DNA of 64,000 nt from Hamadaea flava (GCF_024172085.1 NZ_JAMZDZ010000001.1:4216001-4280000); one strand, 5' to 3'; positions 52,843-61,954 are shown, counted from the first letter of the stretch. Translations and numbers: made by a program. Notes: generated by a model not told the origin, from the sequence alone.

Positions 52843-52883
52843 CGTCGCAAGTCCAGGTCTGCTGTTGCAAACAACTTGCGACG
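52843..52883. promoter_or_regulatory. Candidate operator of the nucleoside operon
   Basis: CGTCGCAAGT (52843-52852) and ACTTGCGACG (52874-52883) are a perfect 10-bp inverted repeat with a 21-nt spacer, about 20 nt upstream of the binding-protein start. It could bind a regulator of nucleoside uptake. The rest of the gap 52821-53068 shows no gene. Confidence 0.5.
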
Positions 52884-53068
52884 AATCTACGGACGGGAGA
52901 TTACGCCTCTCCCTGCCCAACAGCGGATCATCGTGCCCGGTTGTTGAGCACCCGTTATGGCCGCGTGACTAAGAGGTGCACTGGGTCACCACGGCCGTCC
53001 GTCATGATCCCCGTCTTTGAGGAATCTATCGCTTTTGTCGGTTTCGCGGGCCTGAACGAGGTACCTTC

Positions 53069-53416
53069 TCAGTGCCAGAACACGGCGACGCCGGCGGTCA
53101 CGAGAACCATGCCGATGATGCCGTAGAAATGGCCCTTCGAAACTTCCTCGCGCTTGCGGACCGGGAAGACCGCGCCGAAGATCAGCAGCGCCAGGACGAG
53201 CTTCACGATCAGCTTCGCCGTCGGCGGCTCATGACCCTCGCCCCGCAGCGGCGCCGACAGGGCGATCCCCGTGATCAGCTGGGTCCAGACGCCGATCAGC
53301 ATCGCCTGGTTGATCCGGAACTTCCCGGCCAGCCACTGGGTGACCGCCCCGCCGAGCAACAGCGCGAAGCCGATGAGGTGGGCGTAGAGCAGGATGTACC
53401 GAACGAGATCCTTCAC
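53069..53416 (-). CDS. Small four-helix membrane protein
   Basis: 115 residues with four predicted membrane helices (YILLYAHLIGFALLLGGA, MLIGVWTQLITGIALS, LIVKLVLALLIFGAVF, FYGIIGMVLVTAGVAVFW). The first helix carries a His and Gly pattern (H-x-I-G-F-A-L-L-L-G-G) seen in some DUF2269/CopD-like membrane proteins. Function is unknown. GTG at 53416 has TAAGCT 7 nt ahead, overlapping the stop codon of the GH13 gene upstream. Confidence 0.75.
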   Translation of the reverse strand: MKDLVRYILLYAHLIGFALLLGGAVTQWLAGKFRINQAMLIGVWTQLITGIALSAPLRGEGHEPPTAKLIVKLVLALLIFGAVFPVRKREEVSKGHFYGIIGMVLVTAGVAVFWH

Positions 53417-53423
53417 GCCGCGC

Positions 53424-53429
53424 AGCTTA
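53424..53429 (-). promoter_or_regulatory. TAAGCT -10 box of the small membrane protein gene
   Basis: On the minus strand TAAGCT lies 7 nt before the GTG start and includes the TAA stop of the preceding gene. No ribosome site is seen. Confidence 0.4.
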
Positions 53430-55277
53430 CGCCAGTCGCCACACCTGCACGTCCGGCCCGGTCGCCGCGGGAACGACGCCCGCCACGAGGTCCGCGCCGC
53501 CGTAGAGATTCACACTGACTGCACTTCTGGCGGCTCGGCCGAGAGCCTCCCCAGCTCCGCCGACGCCCAAGTCGAGTGCCTCGCCGGCTGCACGCCGGGC
53601 CACGACCAGCAGCGTCTCCTCCGGCGACTCGCGCAGGAAGGCAAGCGTGTCGGCGGCGGCGTACACCCAGCGCAGGCCGCCGCGGCGCAGCGCAGGCTGC
53701 TCGGTGCGCAGTCTCACCAGCGACTTGTACGCCGAAAGCGTCTCCTGATCCTGATCGCTTGCCCGGTTCCACGGCATCGGCGTCCGCGAGTTCTCCCCGT
53801 TCCAGCCGGTCAGGCCGAACTCGTCACCGGCGAAGACCATCGGCGTACCCGGCATGGTCATCTGGAGCGCGACGGCCACCAGGTGCCGCTCACGGGTTCC
53901 GGCGACCGTCCGCATCCGGGCCGAGTCGTGCGAGTCCAGCGGGTTCCACGAGTGCACCAGGGTGCGCCAGGACATCCGGCCGCCGAAGGAGTGCACGGTG
54001 TCCAGCACCGATTCCGCCGTACGCCGCGGAACCCCGCCCGGGGTGCCGAAGAAGTAGTCGTTGGGGGTGTCGGGTTCGCAGAGCCAGGTCCAGATCGGCC
54101 GGGTGAACCCGCCGTAGTTCATGGTGCCCTGCCAGCCGTCCCGGTCGACGTCGCCGGTCGAGTCGTGCATGTGCTCGGCGACCAGCATCGCGTCCGGGCG
54201 CACGGCGACGATCTCCCGGCGCAGCAATGCCGCGACCTCGTGCGTACGGTTCTCGTCGGCGCGGCGGCCGGTCATGTTCGCCACGTCCACCCGCCAGCCG
54301 TCGAGCAGCGGCGACCCGTCCGGGGCGTGCAGCCACTTCCGCAGTACGCCGATCATCCGCTCCCGGGTCAGCGTGCTGCCCCAGTTGAGCTTGGGCAGGC
54401 TCTTGACCCCGTTCCACGACTCGTAGTCCCCGTCGGCCAGGCCGTAGTCCGGGCCGAAGTAGAACATCTCGCGCTCAGGCGAGTTCGGATCCTCGGCGGC
54501 GGCCCGGAACCACTCGTGCGCGTCTCCGCAGTGGTTGGTCGTGATGTCGCCGATCAGCCGCATGCCCCGGGCGTGCACCGCCTCGGCCAGCCGGCGCAGC
54601 GCGTCGTCCCCGCCGAGCAGCGGATCCACCACGTCGAAGGTGGAAGCGTCATACCGGTGGTTGGACCGGGCCGGGAAGATCGGCGTCAGGTACACCGTGT
54701 TCACGCCGAGCGCCTGGATGTGGTCCAGGTGCTCGACGACGCCGTCCAGGTCGCCGCCGAAGAACTGCTCGGCGGTGCCCGGCCCACGGCCGATCACCTC
54801 GTCGAGGTCCCATTCCCGGGGCAGCGCCCAGTCCGGCAGGTCGTCCTTGTCCAGCGTCCCGGCGCTGGTTGACCGGGCGTAGCGGTCCGGGAAGATCTGG
54901 TAGACGATCGCGTCGGTCATCCACTCCGCCGGAGCGTCGTAGGCGACCAGCCGGAAGTCGGTGGCGTCGGTGAGGTCCCCGGCCACGATCCCGGCGGCGG
55001 TCAGCCACACCGGCTCGCCCTCCTCGCGGAGGAAGTAGAACCGGTAGTTCGTGACCGGGTTCCGCACCTCGTAATGGATGACCCACCACTCGCCCTCGTG
55101 ATGGCGTACGGGGAGGAAGCGCGGTTCGCCGTCCGGGGTGCCCCGCAACCAGACCTCTCGGACCCGTGACGCTGCGGGTACGCGTACCCGCAGCGTCACG
55201 GTCTCGCCCAGCGCGGGGCGGGCGGTGGAGACGTAGAGCGGCGAACCGTCGTGATGGGGTTGATCGATCAGACGCAT
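53427..55277 (-). CDS. Glycoside hydrolase family 13 (neopullulanase/cyclomaltodextrinase-like)
   Basis: 616 residues. An N-terminal beta-sandwich of about 115 residues (CBM34-like) precedes the GH13 barrel. Catalytic residues: Asp331 in GWRVDVAN, Glu368 in VAEHMHD and Asp451 in DSHDSAR; the conserved DITTNHCGDAH is region I. No signal peptide, so it acts inside the cell on imported maltodextrins or cyclodextrins. The order malE-malF-malG-this gene on one strand suggests one operon. A hairpin overlaps its start (55275-55340). Confidence 0.9.
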   Translation of the reverse strand: MRLIDQPHHDGSPLYVSTARPALGETVTLRVRVPAASRVREVWLRGTPDGEPRFLPVRHHEGEWWVIHYEVRNPVTNYRFYFLREEGEPVWLTAAGIVAGDLTDATDFRLVAYDAPAEWMTDAIVYQIFPDRYARSTSAGTLDKDDLPDWALPREWDLDEVIGRGPGTAEQFFGGDLDGVVEHLDHIQALGVNTVYLTPIFPARSNHRYDASTFDVVDPLLGGDDALRRLAEAVHARGMRLIGDITTNHCGDAHEWFRAAAEDPNSPEREMFYFGPDYGLADGDYESWNGVKSLPKLNWGSTLTRERMIGVLRKWLHAPDGSPLLDGWRVDVANMTGRRADENRTHEVAALLRREIVAVRPDAMLVAEHMHDSTGDVDRDGWQGTMNYGGFTRPIWTWLCEPDTPNDYFFGTPGGVPRRTAESVLDTVHSFGGRMSWRTLVHSWNPLDSHDSARMRTVAGTRERHLVAVALQMTMPGTPMVFAGDEFGLTGWNGENSRTPMPWNRASDQDQETLSAYKSLVRLRTEQPALRRGGLRWVYAAADTLAFLRESPEETLLVVARRAAGEALDLGVGGAGEALGRAARSAVSVNLYGGADLVAGVVPAATGPDVQVWRLA

Positions 55278-55340
55278 GTCGCGTCCCCTTCTGGTGAGAA
55301 GTCGACGTTTCGTCCCACGCGAGGGTGGGGTCGCGACATG
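55275..55340. promoter_or_regulatory. Inverted repeat covering the GH13 start codon
   Basis: CATGTCGCGTCCCC (55275-55288, including the start codon and ribosome site of the minus-strand gene) pairs with GGGGTCGCGACATG (55327-55340) at 13 of 14 positions, spacer 38 nt. In the mal mRNA this could hide the ribosome site. Confidence 0.6.
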
Positions 55341-55348
55341 GGTGATGG

Positions 55349-56191
55349 CTAGCCCTTCACCGCACCCGCGGTGAGGCCGTTGACGATGTACTTCTGGAGA
55401 TAGAGGAAGACACCGACAGTCGGCACCGCGGTGAGCAGCGTGCCCGCCGCGAACATGCCGAAGTTGGTGTTCCGCTCGCCCGCGACCAGGCCGTAGAGGC
55501 CGACCGCGAGGGTCTTGGACTCGGGATCCCGGAGGAAGATGTTGGCCATCAGGACCTCGCTCATCGTGCCGATGAAGGCGAGCATCGCGGTGACCGCGAG
55601 GATCGGCGCGACCAGCGGCAGCAGGATCCGGAAGAAGACCTGCACGTGGGACGCGCCGTCAACGGTCGCCGACTCGTCCAACTCCTTGGGCACCGTGTCG
55701 AGGAAGCCCTTCATCAGCCAGGTGTTCACGCCCAGCGCCGTGCCCATGTAGAGCAGCAGCAGGCCGGCCGGGGTGTCGAAGCCGATGTAGCGCCAGTTCT
55801 CGGTGATGTCGGTGAACAGGATGAAAATCGCCACGATCGCCAGGAACTGCGGGAACATCTGCACGAGCAGGAGCGCCATCAGGCCGACCCGGCGGCCGCG
55901 GAAGCGCATCCGGCTGAAGGCGTACGCCGCGCTGAAGCTCAGGAAGACGCTGGCGAACGACGACGCGAGCGCGATCACCAGGGAGTTCAGGAACCAGTGC
56001 GAGAACGCCGTGTTGCTGAACAGGTGCGAGAAGTTCTCCCCGCTCGCCCCGGTCGGCCACAGCTTGGAGGACGCCAGCGTGCCCAGCGGGTTGAACGCCG
56101 CCGAGATCACGAAGACGATCGGGAAGAGCGAGAAGATCGCCACGACGACGGCGACCAGATGCCGCCAGCCCGTGCGCTTGAACCAGGTCAC
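55349..56191 (-). CDS. malG: Maltodextrin ABC transporter permease MalG
   Basis: 280 residues, six membrane helices. EAA-loop DESATVDGASHVQVFFRILLPLVAP is the binding site for the ATPase. IVFVISAAFNPLG, and MSEVLMANIFL before the end, are typical of MalG-type permeases. The ATG overlaps the malF stop by 4 nt (ATGA). No ATPase gene is adjacent; in related actinobacteria a shared MsiK ATPase serves such transporters. Confidence 0.9.
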   Translation of the reverse strand: MTWFKRTGWRHLVAVVVAIFSLFPIVFVISAAFNPLGTLASSKLWPTGASGENFSHLFSNTAFSHWFLNSLVIALASSFASVFLSFSAAYAFSRMRFRGRRVGLMALLLVQMFPQFLAIVAIFILFTDITENWRYIGFDTPAGLLLLYMGTALGVNTWLMKGFLDTVPKELDESATVDGASHVQVFFRILLPLVAPILAVTAMLAFIGTMSEVLMANIFLRDPESKTLAVGLYGLVAGERNTNFGMFAAGTLLTAVPTVGVFLYLQKYIVNGLTAGAVKG

Positions 56192-57891
56192 GAGTAGACC
56201 TCCTCGAGCGACCGGCTACGCCGGAACCCGATGATCGACATGACGGCGACCAGCGTGAAGATGATCACCGAGACGGCCGCCGCGAAGCCGAGCTGCGCGA
56301 TGCCGCCGAAGGCCAACCGATAGGTATAGCTGATCAACAGGTCGGTCGCGCCGACCGTGGCGTTGTCGATGGCGTACGGACCACCGTCGGTGACCAGCTT
56401 GATCGCGTTGAAGTTGTTGAAGTTGTACGCGAACGAGGAGATCAGCAGCGGGGTCAACGCGACCAACAGCAGCGGCAGCGTCACCCGCTTGAAGCCCTGC
56501 CATGCCGTCGCGCCGTCGATGCTCGACGCCTCGGTCAGCTCCTTCGGGATGGCCTGCAGAGCGCCGGTGGCCACCAGGAACATGTAGGGGAAGCCCAGCC
56601 ACAGGTTCACCAGGATCAACGACAGCCGGGCCGTCGTCGGCTGACCGAGCCAGTCGATGTGCCAGCCGAACAGGTTGTTGATCAGGCCGAAGTCCTTGTT
56701 GAACATGTCCCGCCAGACCAACAGCATCGCGAACGACGGCATGGCGTACGGGAGGATCAGGATCGTCCGGTAGATCTTGGTGCCGCGCATCCGCGGCGAG
56801 TGCAGCGCGAGCGCGCACACCAGGCCCAGCGCGAACGTCGTCAGGACCGACAGCAGGGCGAAGACGACGTTCCAGACGAAGACCGAGAAGAAGTTCCCCG
56901 AGACCGTCTTGTCGGTGAAGATCCGGGTGAAGTTCGCCCAGCCGACGCCGACCTTCCAGCCCTGGCCGCCCGACAGCACGGTCCCGTCGGCGCTCACGAA
57001 GTAGCCCTTGGCCTCGTCGGCCGGGTAGACCGTGCCGGTCTTGGTGTCCGTGACGCAGTCGCACGCCGCGTCGTAGGCCCGGACCGCCTTCAGCTCGACC
57101 GCCTTGCTCAGCCCGCTGGACTTGATCGCCCCCTGCTCGGTCGGCACCGCGAAGTTCGCGATCTCGTCGCCGCGCGCGCTCGCGTCCGGTTTGCTAAGGA
57201 TGTCGTACCCGGGCACCTCGGAGAGCTGCTTGGTCAGTGACAGGTTGGCGTCGGTGAGGCCGGGCAGCTCGCTCAGGCCGTCCGCCGTGCCGACCTTCGC
57301 CTGGTCCAGCACCGGGTCACCCTTGTCGTCGACCGGCAACAGCAGGAAGACGAGCTTGCCGTCCTTGAGCGCGGGCGACAGGTTGTACGACGCCGCCCCG
57401 GTGACCTGCTCCAGCGAGCCGGTCTGGATCGCCGTGATCGCCTCTTCCTTGGTCCCCCGGTGGCCGTCGCCGAAGTTCGTGAACGCGGTGCTCACCGTGA
57501 GGATCACCGGGACGAGCTGGAAGACGATCAGGAAGACCGTGCCGGGCAGCAGGTACTTGAGCGGCACGTGCCGCCGGGTCAGATAGAGGTACGCGATCCC
57601 CGCGCCCGCCGCGACCAGTACGCCGACCCCGATCCAGTTGTCGGTGCGGATCAGCGGCGGCAGCCCGAAGAGCAGCAGGGCGGCGACGAGGCCGAGCGCG
57701 ATCAGCCGGCCCACGAGGAAACCGACGGTGATCTCTCGGGGACGATGTTCGGACGGAGGGGCGGACTTCCCGGTCCCACGCTTCGGTGCGTCGGAACCGC
57801 GCTGGCCGGGCAGGCCGGAGCGCGGGGAGCCGGAGCCCCCCGCGCCCGTCACGCCACCCGACCCGGATGAGGTCGTGCTCGGCGTCGTCAT
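56188..57891 (-). CDS. malF: Maltodextrin ABC transporter permease MalF
   Basis: 567 residues with an 50-residue polar cytoplasmic N-terminus and eight membrane helices. Between helices 3 and 4 there is a large external loop (about 130-300), the P2-type domain of MalF that contacts the binding protein. The EAA motif is EASSIDGATAWQGFKRVTLPLL. Start ATG 57891 lies 13 nt after the malE stop. Confidence 0.9.
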   Translation of the reverse strand: MTTPSTTSSGSGGVTGAGGSGSPRSGLPGQRGSDAPKRGTGKSAPPSEHRPREITVGFLVGRLIALGLVAALLLFGLPPLIRTDNWIGVGVLVAAGAGIAYLYLTRRHVPLKYLLPGTVFLIVFQLVPVILTVSTAFTNFGDGHRGTKEEAITAIQTGSLEQVTGAASYNLSPALKDGKLVFLLLPVDDKGDPVLDQAKVGTADGLSELPGLTDANLSLTKQLSEVPGYDILSKPDASARGDEIANFAVPTEQGAIKSSGLSKAVELKAVRAYDAACDCVTDTKTGTVYPADEAKGYFVSADGTVLSGGQGWKVGVGWANFTRIFTDKTVSGNFFSVFVWNVVFALLSVLTTFALGLVCALALHSPRMRGTKIYRTILILPYAMPSFAMLLVWRDMFNKDFGLINNLFGWHIDWLGQPTTARLSLILVNLWLGFPYMFLVATGALQAIPKELTEASSIDGATAWQGFKRVTLPLLLVALTPLLISSFAYNFNNFNAIKLVTDGGPYAIDNATVGATDLLISYTYRLAFGGIAQLGFAAAVSVIIFTLVAVMSIIGFRRSRSLEEVYS

Positions 57892-57904
57892 CGGCGTACG
57901 CTGC

Positions 57905-59164
57905 CTACTTCTTCTTCGCGATCGCGTCGTTGATGGCCTTCGCGGCGGCGTCCGCCGCGGTCTTCGGGTCGCCGCCCTTGATCACGGCCACCTCGGCGTT
58001 GCCGAACGGGCCCCAGATCTCGTTCATGGCGGGGATGGCCGGCATCGGCAGGCCGTCCTTGCCCGCGTCCAGCCACTTCGCCACGTCCGGGTCGGCGGTC
58101 TTCGCGTCGTCCTGCGCGGCCAGCAGCGCCGGCGGACGCGGGTCGGCGGCGTACAGGGCGTTGGCGACCTCCTTGTTCGTGACGTAGTTCGCCACGAACT
58201 CCTGGGCCATCGCCTTGCTCTTGCCCTTGCTCGCCACGAAGAAGGCCTGGACGCCGAGGAACGGCTGGGCCGGCTTGCCACCGGCGAAGCCCGGGATCGG
58301 GGTGATGTCGTACTTGATGCCGGCCTTCTTGATGTCGGCGATGTTCCACGAGCCGGTGATGAAGAAGGCGGCCTTCTTCGCGGTGAAGGTGGCCACGACG
58401 TTCTCGGCGGCGATCGAGGTCTTCAGCGCGCCCGAGCCCTTCTCGCCCAGCTCCTTGAGCTTGGTGAAGGCGGCGATCGAGTCGGCGCTGTTGACCGTGA
58501 CGTTGTTCGGGTCCGGGTCGCCGGCCGAGGTCAGGCCGAACAGCGAGCCGCCGCCCGAGGAGTAGATCGGGTAGATGTGGTACGCGTCGCCCGAAGCGCC
58601 GCACTGGTCGAGCAGGATCTCGCTGACCTTGCCCGACTTCTTCAGGTCCTGCCCGGCCTTGACCAGGTCCTCGATGCTCGCCGGGGCGGTCGGCACCAGG
58701 TCGGTGTTACGCACGAGAGCGATGTTCTCCAGCGCGTACGGGGCGCCGTAGATCTGGCCGTTGAACGTCACGGCCTTGACCGCGGCCGCGGCGAACAGCG
58801 ACTTCTGCTGCGCCGAGAGCTGCACCGGGTCGATGGCGCCGTTCTGGACCAGGTTGCCGATCCAGTCGTGCGCGCCGACCACGACGTCCGGGCCGCTGCC
58901 CTGCTGCGAGGCGGTCACGAAGACCTGCTGCAGGTTCTCGCTGATCTCCTTGACCTCGACGGTGACGCCGTTGTCCTTGCCGAACTGGTCGGCGTACTTC
59001 TTGAGCACGGCCGTGCGCTTGGTGTCGGCCCAGATGACCAGCTTGCCGTTGCCCTTGTCCTTCGACGGGGTCGCCGTGGGCTCGTCCTTGTCCGATCCGC
59101 ATGCCGCCAGCGCCGAGGCGGACGCCGCCGCGCCCAGAGCCGCAAAGACGGTACGTCTACGCAT
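57905..59164 (-). CDS. malE: Maltodextrin-binding lipoprotein MalE
   Basis: 419 residues. Signal MRRRTVFAALGAAASASALAAC with lipobox LAAC anchors it to the membrane. The mature part has the type II binding-protein fold (LVIWADTKRTAVLKKYADQFGKDNGVTVEVKEI, APYALENIALVRNTDLV, FFITGSWNIADI). It captures maltodextrins for MalFG. ATG 59164 has AGGAGA upstream; a TTG 3 nt earlier is an alternative. Its promoter region carries the putative LacI operators. Confidence 0.9.
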   Translation of the reverse strand: MRRRTVFAALGAAASASALAACGSDKDEPTATPSKDKGNGKLVIWADTKRTAVLKKYADQFGKDNGVTVEVKEISENLQQVFVTASQQGSGPDVVVGAHDWIGNLVQNGAIDPVQLSAQQKSLFAAAAVKAVTFNGQIYGAPYALENIALVRNTDLVPTAPASIEDLVKAGQDLKKSGKVSEILLDQCGASGDAYHIYPIYSSGGGSLFGLTSAGDPDPNNVTVNSADSIAAFTKLKELGEKGSGALKTSIAAENVVATFTAKKAAFFITGSWNIADIKKAGIKYDITPIPGFAGGKPAQPFLGVQAFFVASKGKSKAMAQEFVANYVTNKEVANALYAADPRPPALLAAQDDAKTADPDVAKWLDAGKDGLPMPAIPAMNEIWGPFGNAEVAVIKGGDPKTAADAAAKAINDAIAKKK

Positions 59165-59246
59165 CAAGGTCTCCTGTTCAGATGGGCCACGCCTTCAGGG
59201 GCCCAGAGGGGGGTCAACCAGGGGTATGCAGTTGTGTGTTGCGCGC

Positions 59247-59306
59247 ACGTTAGCAAGACTTTGCAAGGAGTGGAAGTCCTTGCAGTCCCACGGCCGCAAG
59301 ATCTTG
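59247..59306. promoter_or_regulatory. malE-lacI intergenic operators
   Basis: The inverted repeat TGCAAGGA (59262-59269) and TCCTTGCA (59277-59284) has a 7-nt spacer, and CTTTGCAAGG covers 59259-59268. CAAGATCTTG (59297-59306) is a perfect palindrome in front of the lacI gene. TAACGT on the minus strand (59247-59252) may be the malE -10. CTTGCAG, visible at 59279-59285, is the motif known from MalR operators of Streptomyces. Confidence 0.6.
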
Positions 59307-59316
59307 TCTGTTCAGT

Positions 59317-59322
59317 TAGCAT
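59317..59322 (+). promoter_or_regulatory. TAGCAT -10 box of the LacI regulator gene
   Basis: TAGCAT lies 6 nt before the ATG at 59329, without a Shine-Dalgarno sequence. The CAAGATCTTG palindrome sits upstream, where a bound repressor would block this promoter, so autoregulation is possible. Confidence 0.45.
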
Positions 59323-59328
59323 TCCGCC

Positions 59329-60345
59329 ATGCGTGCACGTCTGGCCGACATCGCTCGGCAGGCCGAAGTGAGCGAGGCCACGGTCTCGCGGGTCCTCAAC
59401 GACCGTCCTGGGGTGTCGACGGAGACCCGCCAGGCGGTGCTGACGGCGCTCGATGTACTGGGCTACGAGCGCCCCACCAAGCTGCGCAAACGTAGCGCGG
59501 GCCTGGTCGGGCTGGTAGTTCCCGAGCTGGACAACCCCATCTTTCCGGCGTTCGCTCAGATCATCGAGTCGGCGCTCGCCCAACAGGGCTACACCCCGGT
59601 TCTCTGCACGCAGACCGCCGGCGGCGTGACCGAGGACGAGTACATCGAGATGCTGCTCGACCGGCAGGTGGCCGGCATCGTCTTCGTGTCCGGCCTGCAT
59701 GCCGACACGACGTCGGATCCCGACCGCTACCGCAAGCTGCTGACGCGGCCGTTGCCGATCGTGCTGGTCAACGGGTTCGTCGACGGGCTGGAGGCGCCGT
59801 TCGTCTCGGTCGACGAGCGGGCCGCGGCCGACGCAGCGGTGTCCCATCTCGCCGCGCTCGGCCACAAGCGGATCGGCCTGATCTCCGGGCCGGACCGCTT
59901 CCAGCCGGTGCAGCGCAAGATCGCCGGCTACCGGGACGCGATGCGCCGGTTGCTGCACCTCAGCGACCGCGAGATGGACTCGATGATCTCGCTGTCCCCG
60001 CTGTTCGGCGTCGAGGGCGGGTACGCCGCCACGACCCGGCTGCTGGACCGCGGTGTGACCGCCGTCGTCTGCGGTTCCGACCTGATGGCGCTGGGCGCGA
60101 TCGGGGCGGCGCGGCAGAAGGGCCTCGGCGTGCCGGACGACTTCAGCGTGGTCGGCTTCGACGACTCCCCGCTGATGGCCTTCACCGACCCGCCGCTGAC
60201 CACGTTGCGGCAGCCCATCCGGGCCATGGCGGTGGCCGCCGCCCGGGCGCTCATCGACGAGATCCTGGGCCATCCCGCACCGCATTCCGAATACGTCTTC
60301 CGCCCCGAACTGGTCGTACGCGGTTCCACCGCCCAGGCACGCTGA
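59329..60345 (+). CDS. LacI family transcriptional regulator of maltodextrin genes
   Basis: 338 residues. N-terminal helix-turn-helix RLADIARQAEVSEATVSRVLNDRPGVS and hinge, then a periplasmic-binding-like effector domain (GLVGLVVPELDNPIFPAF, LMALGAIGAARQKGLGVPDDFSVVGFDDSP). Divergent from malE with shared operators and next to the amylase gene, so it is very probably the maltodextrin-responsive repressor (MalR/AglR-like). The inducer is inferred. Confidence 0.92.
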   Translation: MRARLADIARQAEVSEATVSRVLNDRPGVSTETRQAVLTALDVLGYERPTKLRKRSAGLVGLVVPELDNPIFPAFAQIIESALAQQGYTPVLCTQTAGGVTEDEYIEMLLDRQVAGIVFVSGLHADTTSDPDRYRKLLTRPLPIVLVNGFVDGLEAPFVSVDERAAADAAVSHLAALGHKRIGLISGPDRFQPVQRKIAGYRDAMRRLLHLSDREMDSMISLSPLFGVEGGYAATTRLLDRGVTAVVCGSDLMALGAIGAARQKGLGVPDDFSVVGFDDSPLMAFTDPPLTTLRQPIRAMAVAAARALIDEILGHPAPHSEYVFRPELVVRGSTAQAR

Positions 60346-60425
60346 CCCCGCCGTTCCGCCGATTGCGGGACCTGCCGGGATGGCTTGTCCGGCGGTGGCC
60401 GATGAAACTTGCTGAAAGCTTCTGC

Positions 60426-60455
60426 TTGACGTTTGCAAGGTTTGCGGCGCATTCT
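60426..60455 (+). promoter_or_regulatory. Amylase promoter with internal operator
   Basis: TTGACG (60426-60431), an 18-nt spacer and CATTCT (60450-60455) form a promoter. TTTGCAAGG (60432-60440), the same word as in front of malE, lies between the two boxes, where a bound repressor would block RNA polymerase. Confidence 0.6.
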
Positions 60456-60499
60456 TCATCCCGTCACCAGTCAGGTGGCGGGTGGAGAGGAGCAGCAGC

Positions 60500-61954
60500 G
60501 TGCGCGGGTGGCGAATGCGGGCCGGATGCGCGCTGCTGCTCGCCGTCTCCGGCTGCTCGGCCGCGCCGCTTGCAACCGCCCAGCCCACGACCCAGCCCAC
60601 ACCGTCGGCTGCGGCGTCCGCTGGGAGCGCTCCAACCGGTGTCGTCGTCCACCTCTTCGAGTGGCCCTGGAAGTCGGTCGCGACCGAGTGCCGCGACCAG
60701 CTGGGCCCGGCCGGAGTGGCGGCGGTCCAGATCTCCCCGCCGCAGGAACACGTGGTCCTGGCCGACCAGGGCTTCCCGTGGTGGCAGGACTACCAGCCGG
60801 TCTCCTACGCGATCGGCAGCCGGCGGGGCGACCGTGCGGCGTTCGCGGCGATGGTCACCGCCTGCCACGCGGCGGGCGTCAAGATCTACGCCGACGCCGT
60901 CGTCAACCATATGACCGCCCAGCTCTACGGGGTCGGCTCGGCCGGGACGAAGTTCACCCAGACCGGCTATCCCGGCTACGACGGCGCCGCCGATTTCCAC
61001 CACTGCGGCAAGTCGATCTCCGACTACAGCAACCGCGACGAGGTGCAGAACTGCGACCTCGTCGGGCTCGCCGACCTGGCGACCGAACGCGAACCGGTCC
61101 GTCAGCGGCTGGCGGCGTACCTGAACGATCTGCTGTCGCTGGGCGTCGACGGGTTCCGGATCGACGCCGCCAAGCACGTTCCGGCGACCGACCTGGCCGC
61201 GATCTACGCCAAGCTGGCCAAGACGGCCGGCGGGACCGCGCCCGTGCTGTACCAGGAAGTCCTCTTCAGCGTCAGCGAACCGATCCAGGCCGACGAGTAC
61301 CTTCCCTCCGGCGCGGTTCTCGAACCCCGGTACGGCCCGGACCTCGCGCGGGCCCTGCGTACCGGCGGCAGCCTGGCCAATCTCGAAGGACTCGGCGACG
61401 GATCGGGCACCCCGTTGGTCGACTACAAGCCGTCGGCCTCCGCCGTGGTCTATGTGGACAGTCACGACAGCCAGCGCGGTGGCACCACGCTGACCTACCA
61501 GGACGGCGCGCTGCATACGCTCGCCGGGCAGTTCATGCTGGCGTACCCGTATGGGACGCCGCTGGTGATGTCTAGCTTCACCTTCGACTCCTACGACGCC
61601 GGGCCGCCGGCCGACGCCAAGGGCGTCACGCTGCCGGTCTCCTGCGGCCACGGCTGGGAGTGCGAGCACCGCACACTGCTGAACCTGGTCGCCTTCCGGA
61701 CGGCGGTCGGCGACGCGCCGGTCTCGCAATGGTGGACCACCGACGACCAACTCGGCTTCGCGCGTACGGGCAAGGGATACTTCGCCTTGAACCGCGCAGC
61801 CGCCGCCGTGACCCGGACCGTCGAGACCGGACTTCCGGCCGGGATCTACCGCGACCGAATCCATGGCACCGCCGTCACCGTCGACGCCTCGGGCCAGGCA
61901 TCCCTCACCATTCCAGCGCAGAGCGCGCTGGCCTTCGACCTGACTTCACGCTGA
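60500..61954 (+). CDS. Exported alpha-amylase (GH13), lipoprotein-type signal
   Basis: 484 residues. Hydrophobic signal with VSGC (Cys19), so it is likely a lipid-anchored surface enzyme, followed by a Pro/Ala/Thr linker. HLFEWPWKSVATECRDQLGPAGVAAVQISPPQEH is the animal-type alpha-amylase start. Catalytic Asp222 in GFRIDAAKH, Glu253 in YQEVLF, Asp323 in VDSHDSQR (SHDS replaces the usual NHDN). No starch-binding module. It makes maltodextrins outside the cell. GTG 60500 has AGGAG 7 nt upstream. Confidence 0.92.
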   Translation: MRGWRMRAGCALLLAVSGCSAAPLATAQPTTQPTPSAAASAGSAPTGVVVHLFEWPWKSVATECRDQLGPAGVAAVQISPPQEHVVLADQGFPWWQDYQPVSYAIGSRRGDRAAFAAMVTACHAAGVKIYADAVVNHMTAQLYGVGSAGTKFTQTGYPGYDGAADFHHCGKSISDYSNRDEVQNCDLVGLADLATEREPVRQRLAAYLNDLLSLGVDGFRIDAAKHVPATDLAAIYAKLAKTAGGTAPVLYQEVLFSVSEPIQADEYLPSGAVLEPRYGPDLARALRTGGSLANLEGLGDGSGTPLVDYKPSASAVVYVDSHDSQRGGTTLTYQDGALHTLAGQFMLAYPYGTPLVMSSFTFDSYDAGPPADAKGVTLPVSCGHGWECEHRTLLNLVAFRTAVGDAPVSQWWTTDDQLGFARTGKGYFALNRAAAAVTRTVETGLPAGIYRDRIHGTAVTVDASGQASLTIPAQSALAFDLTSR

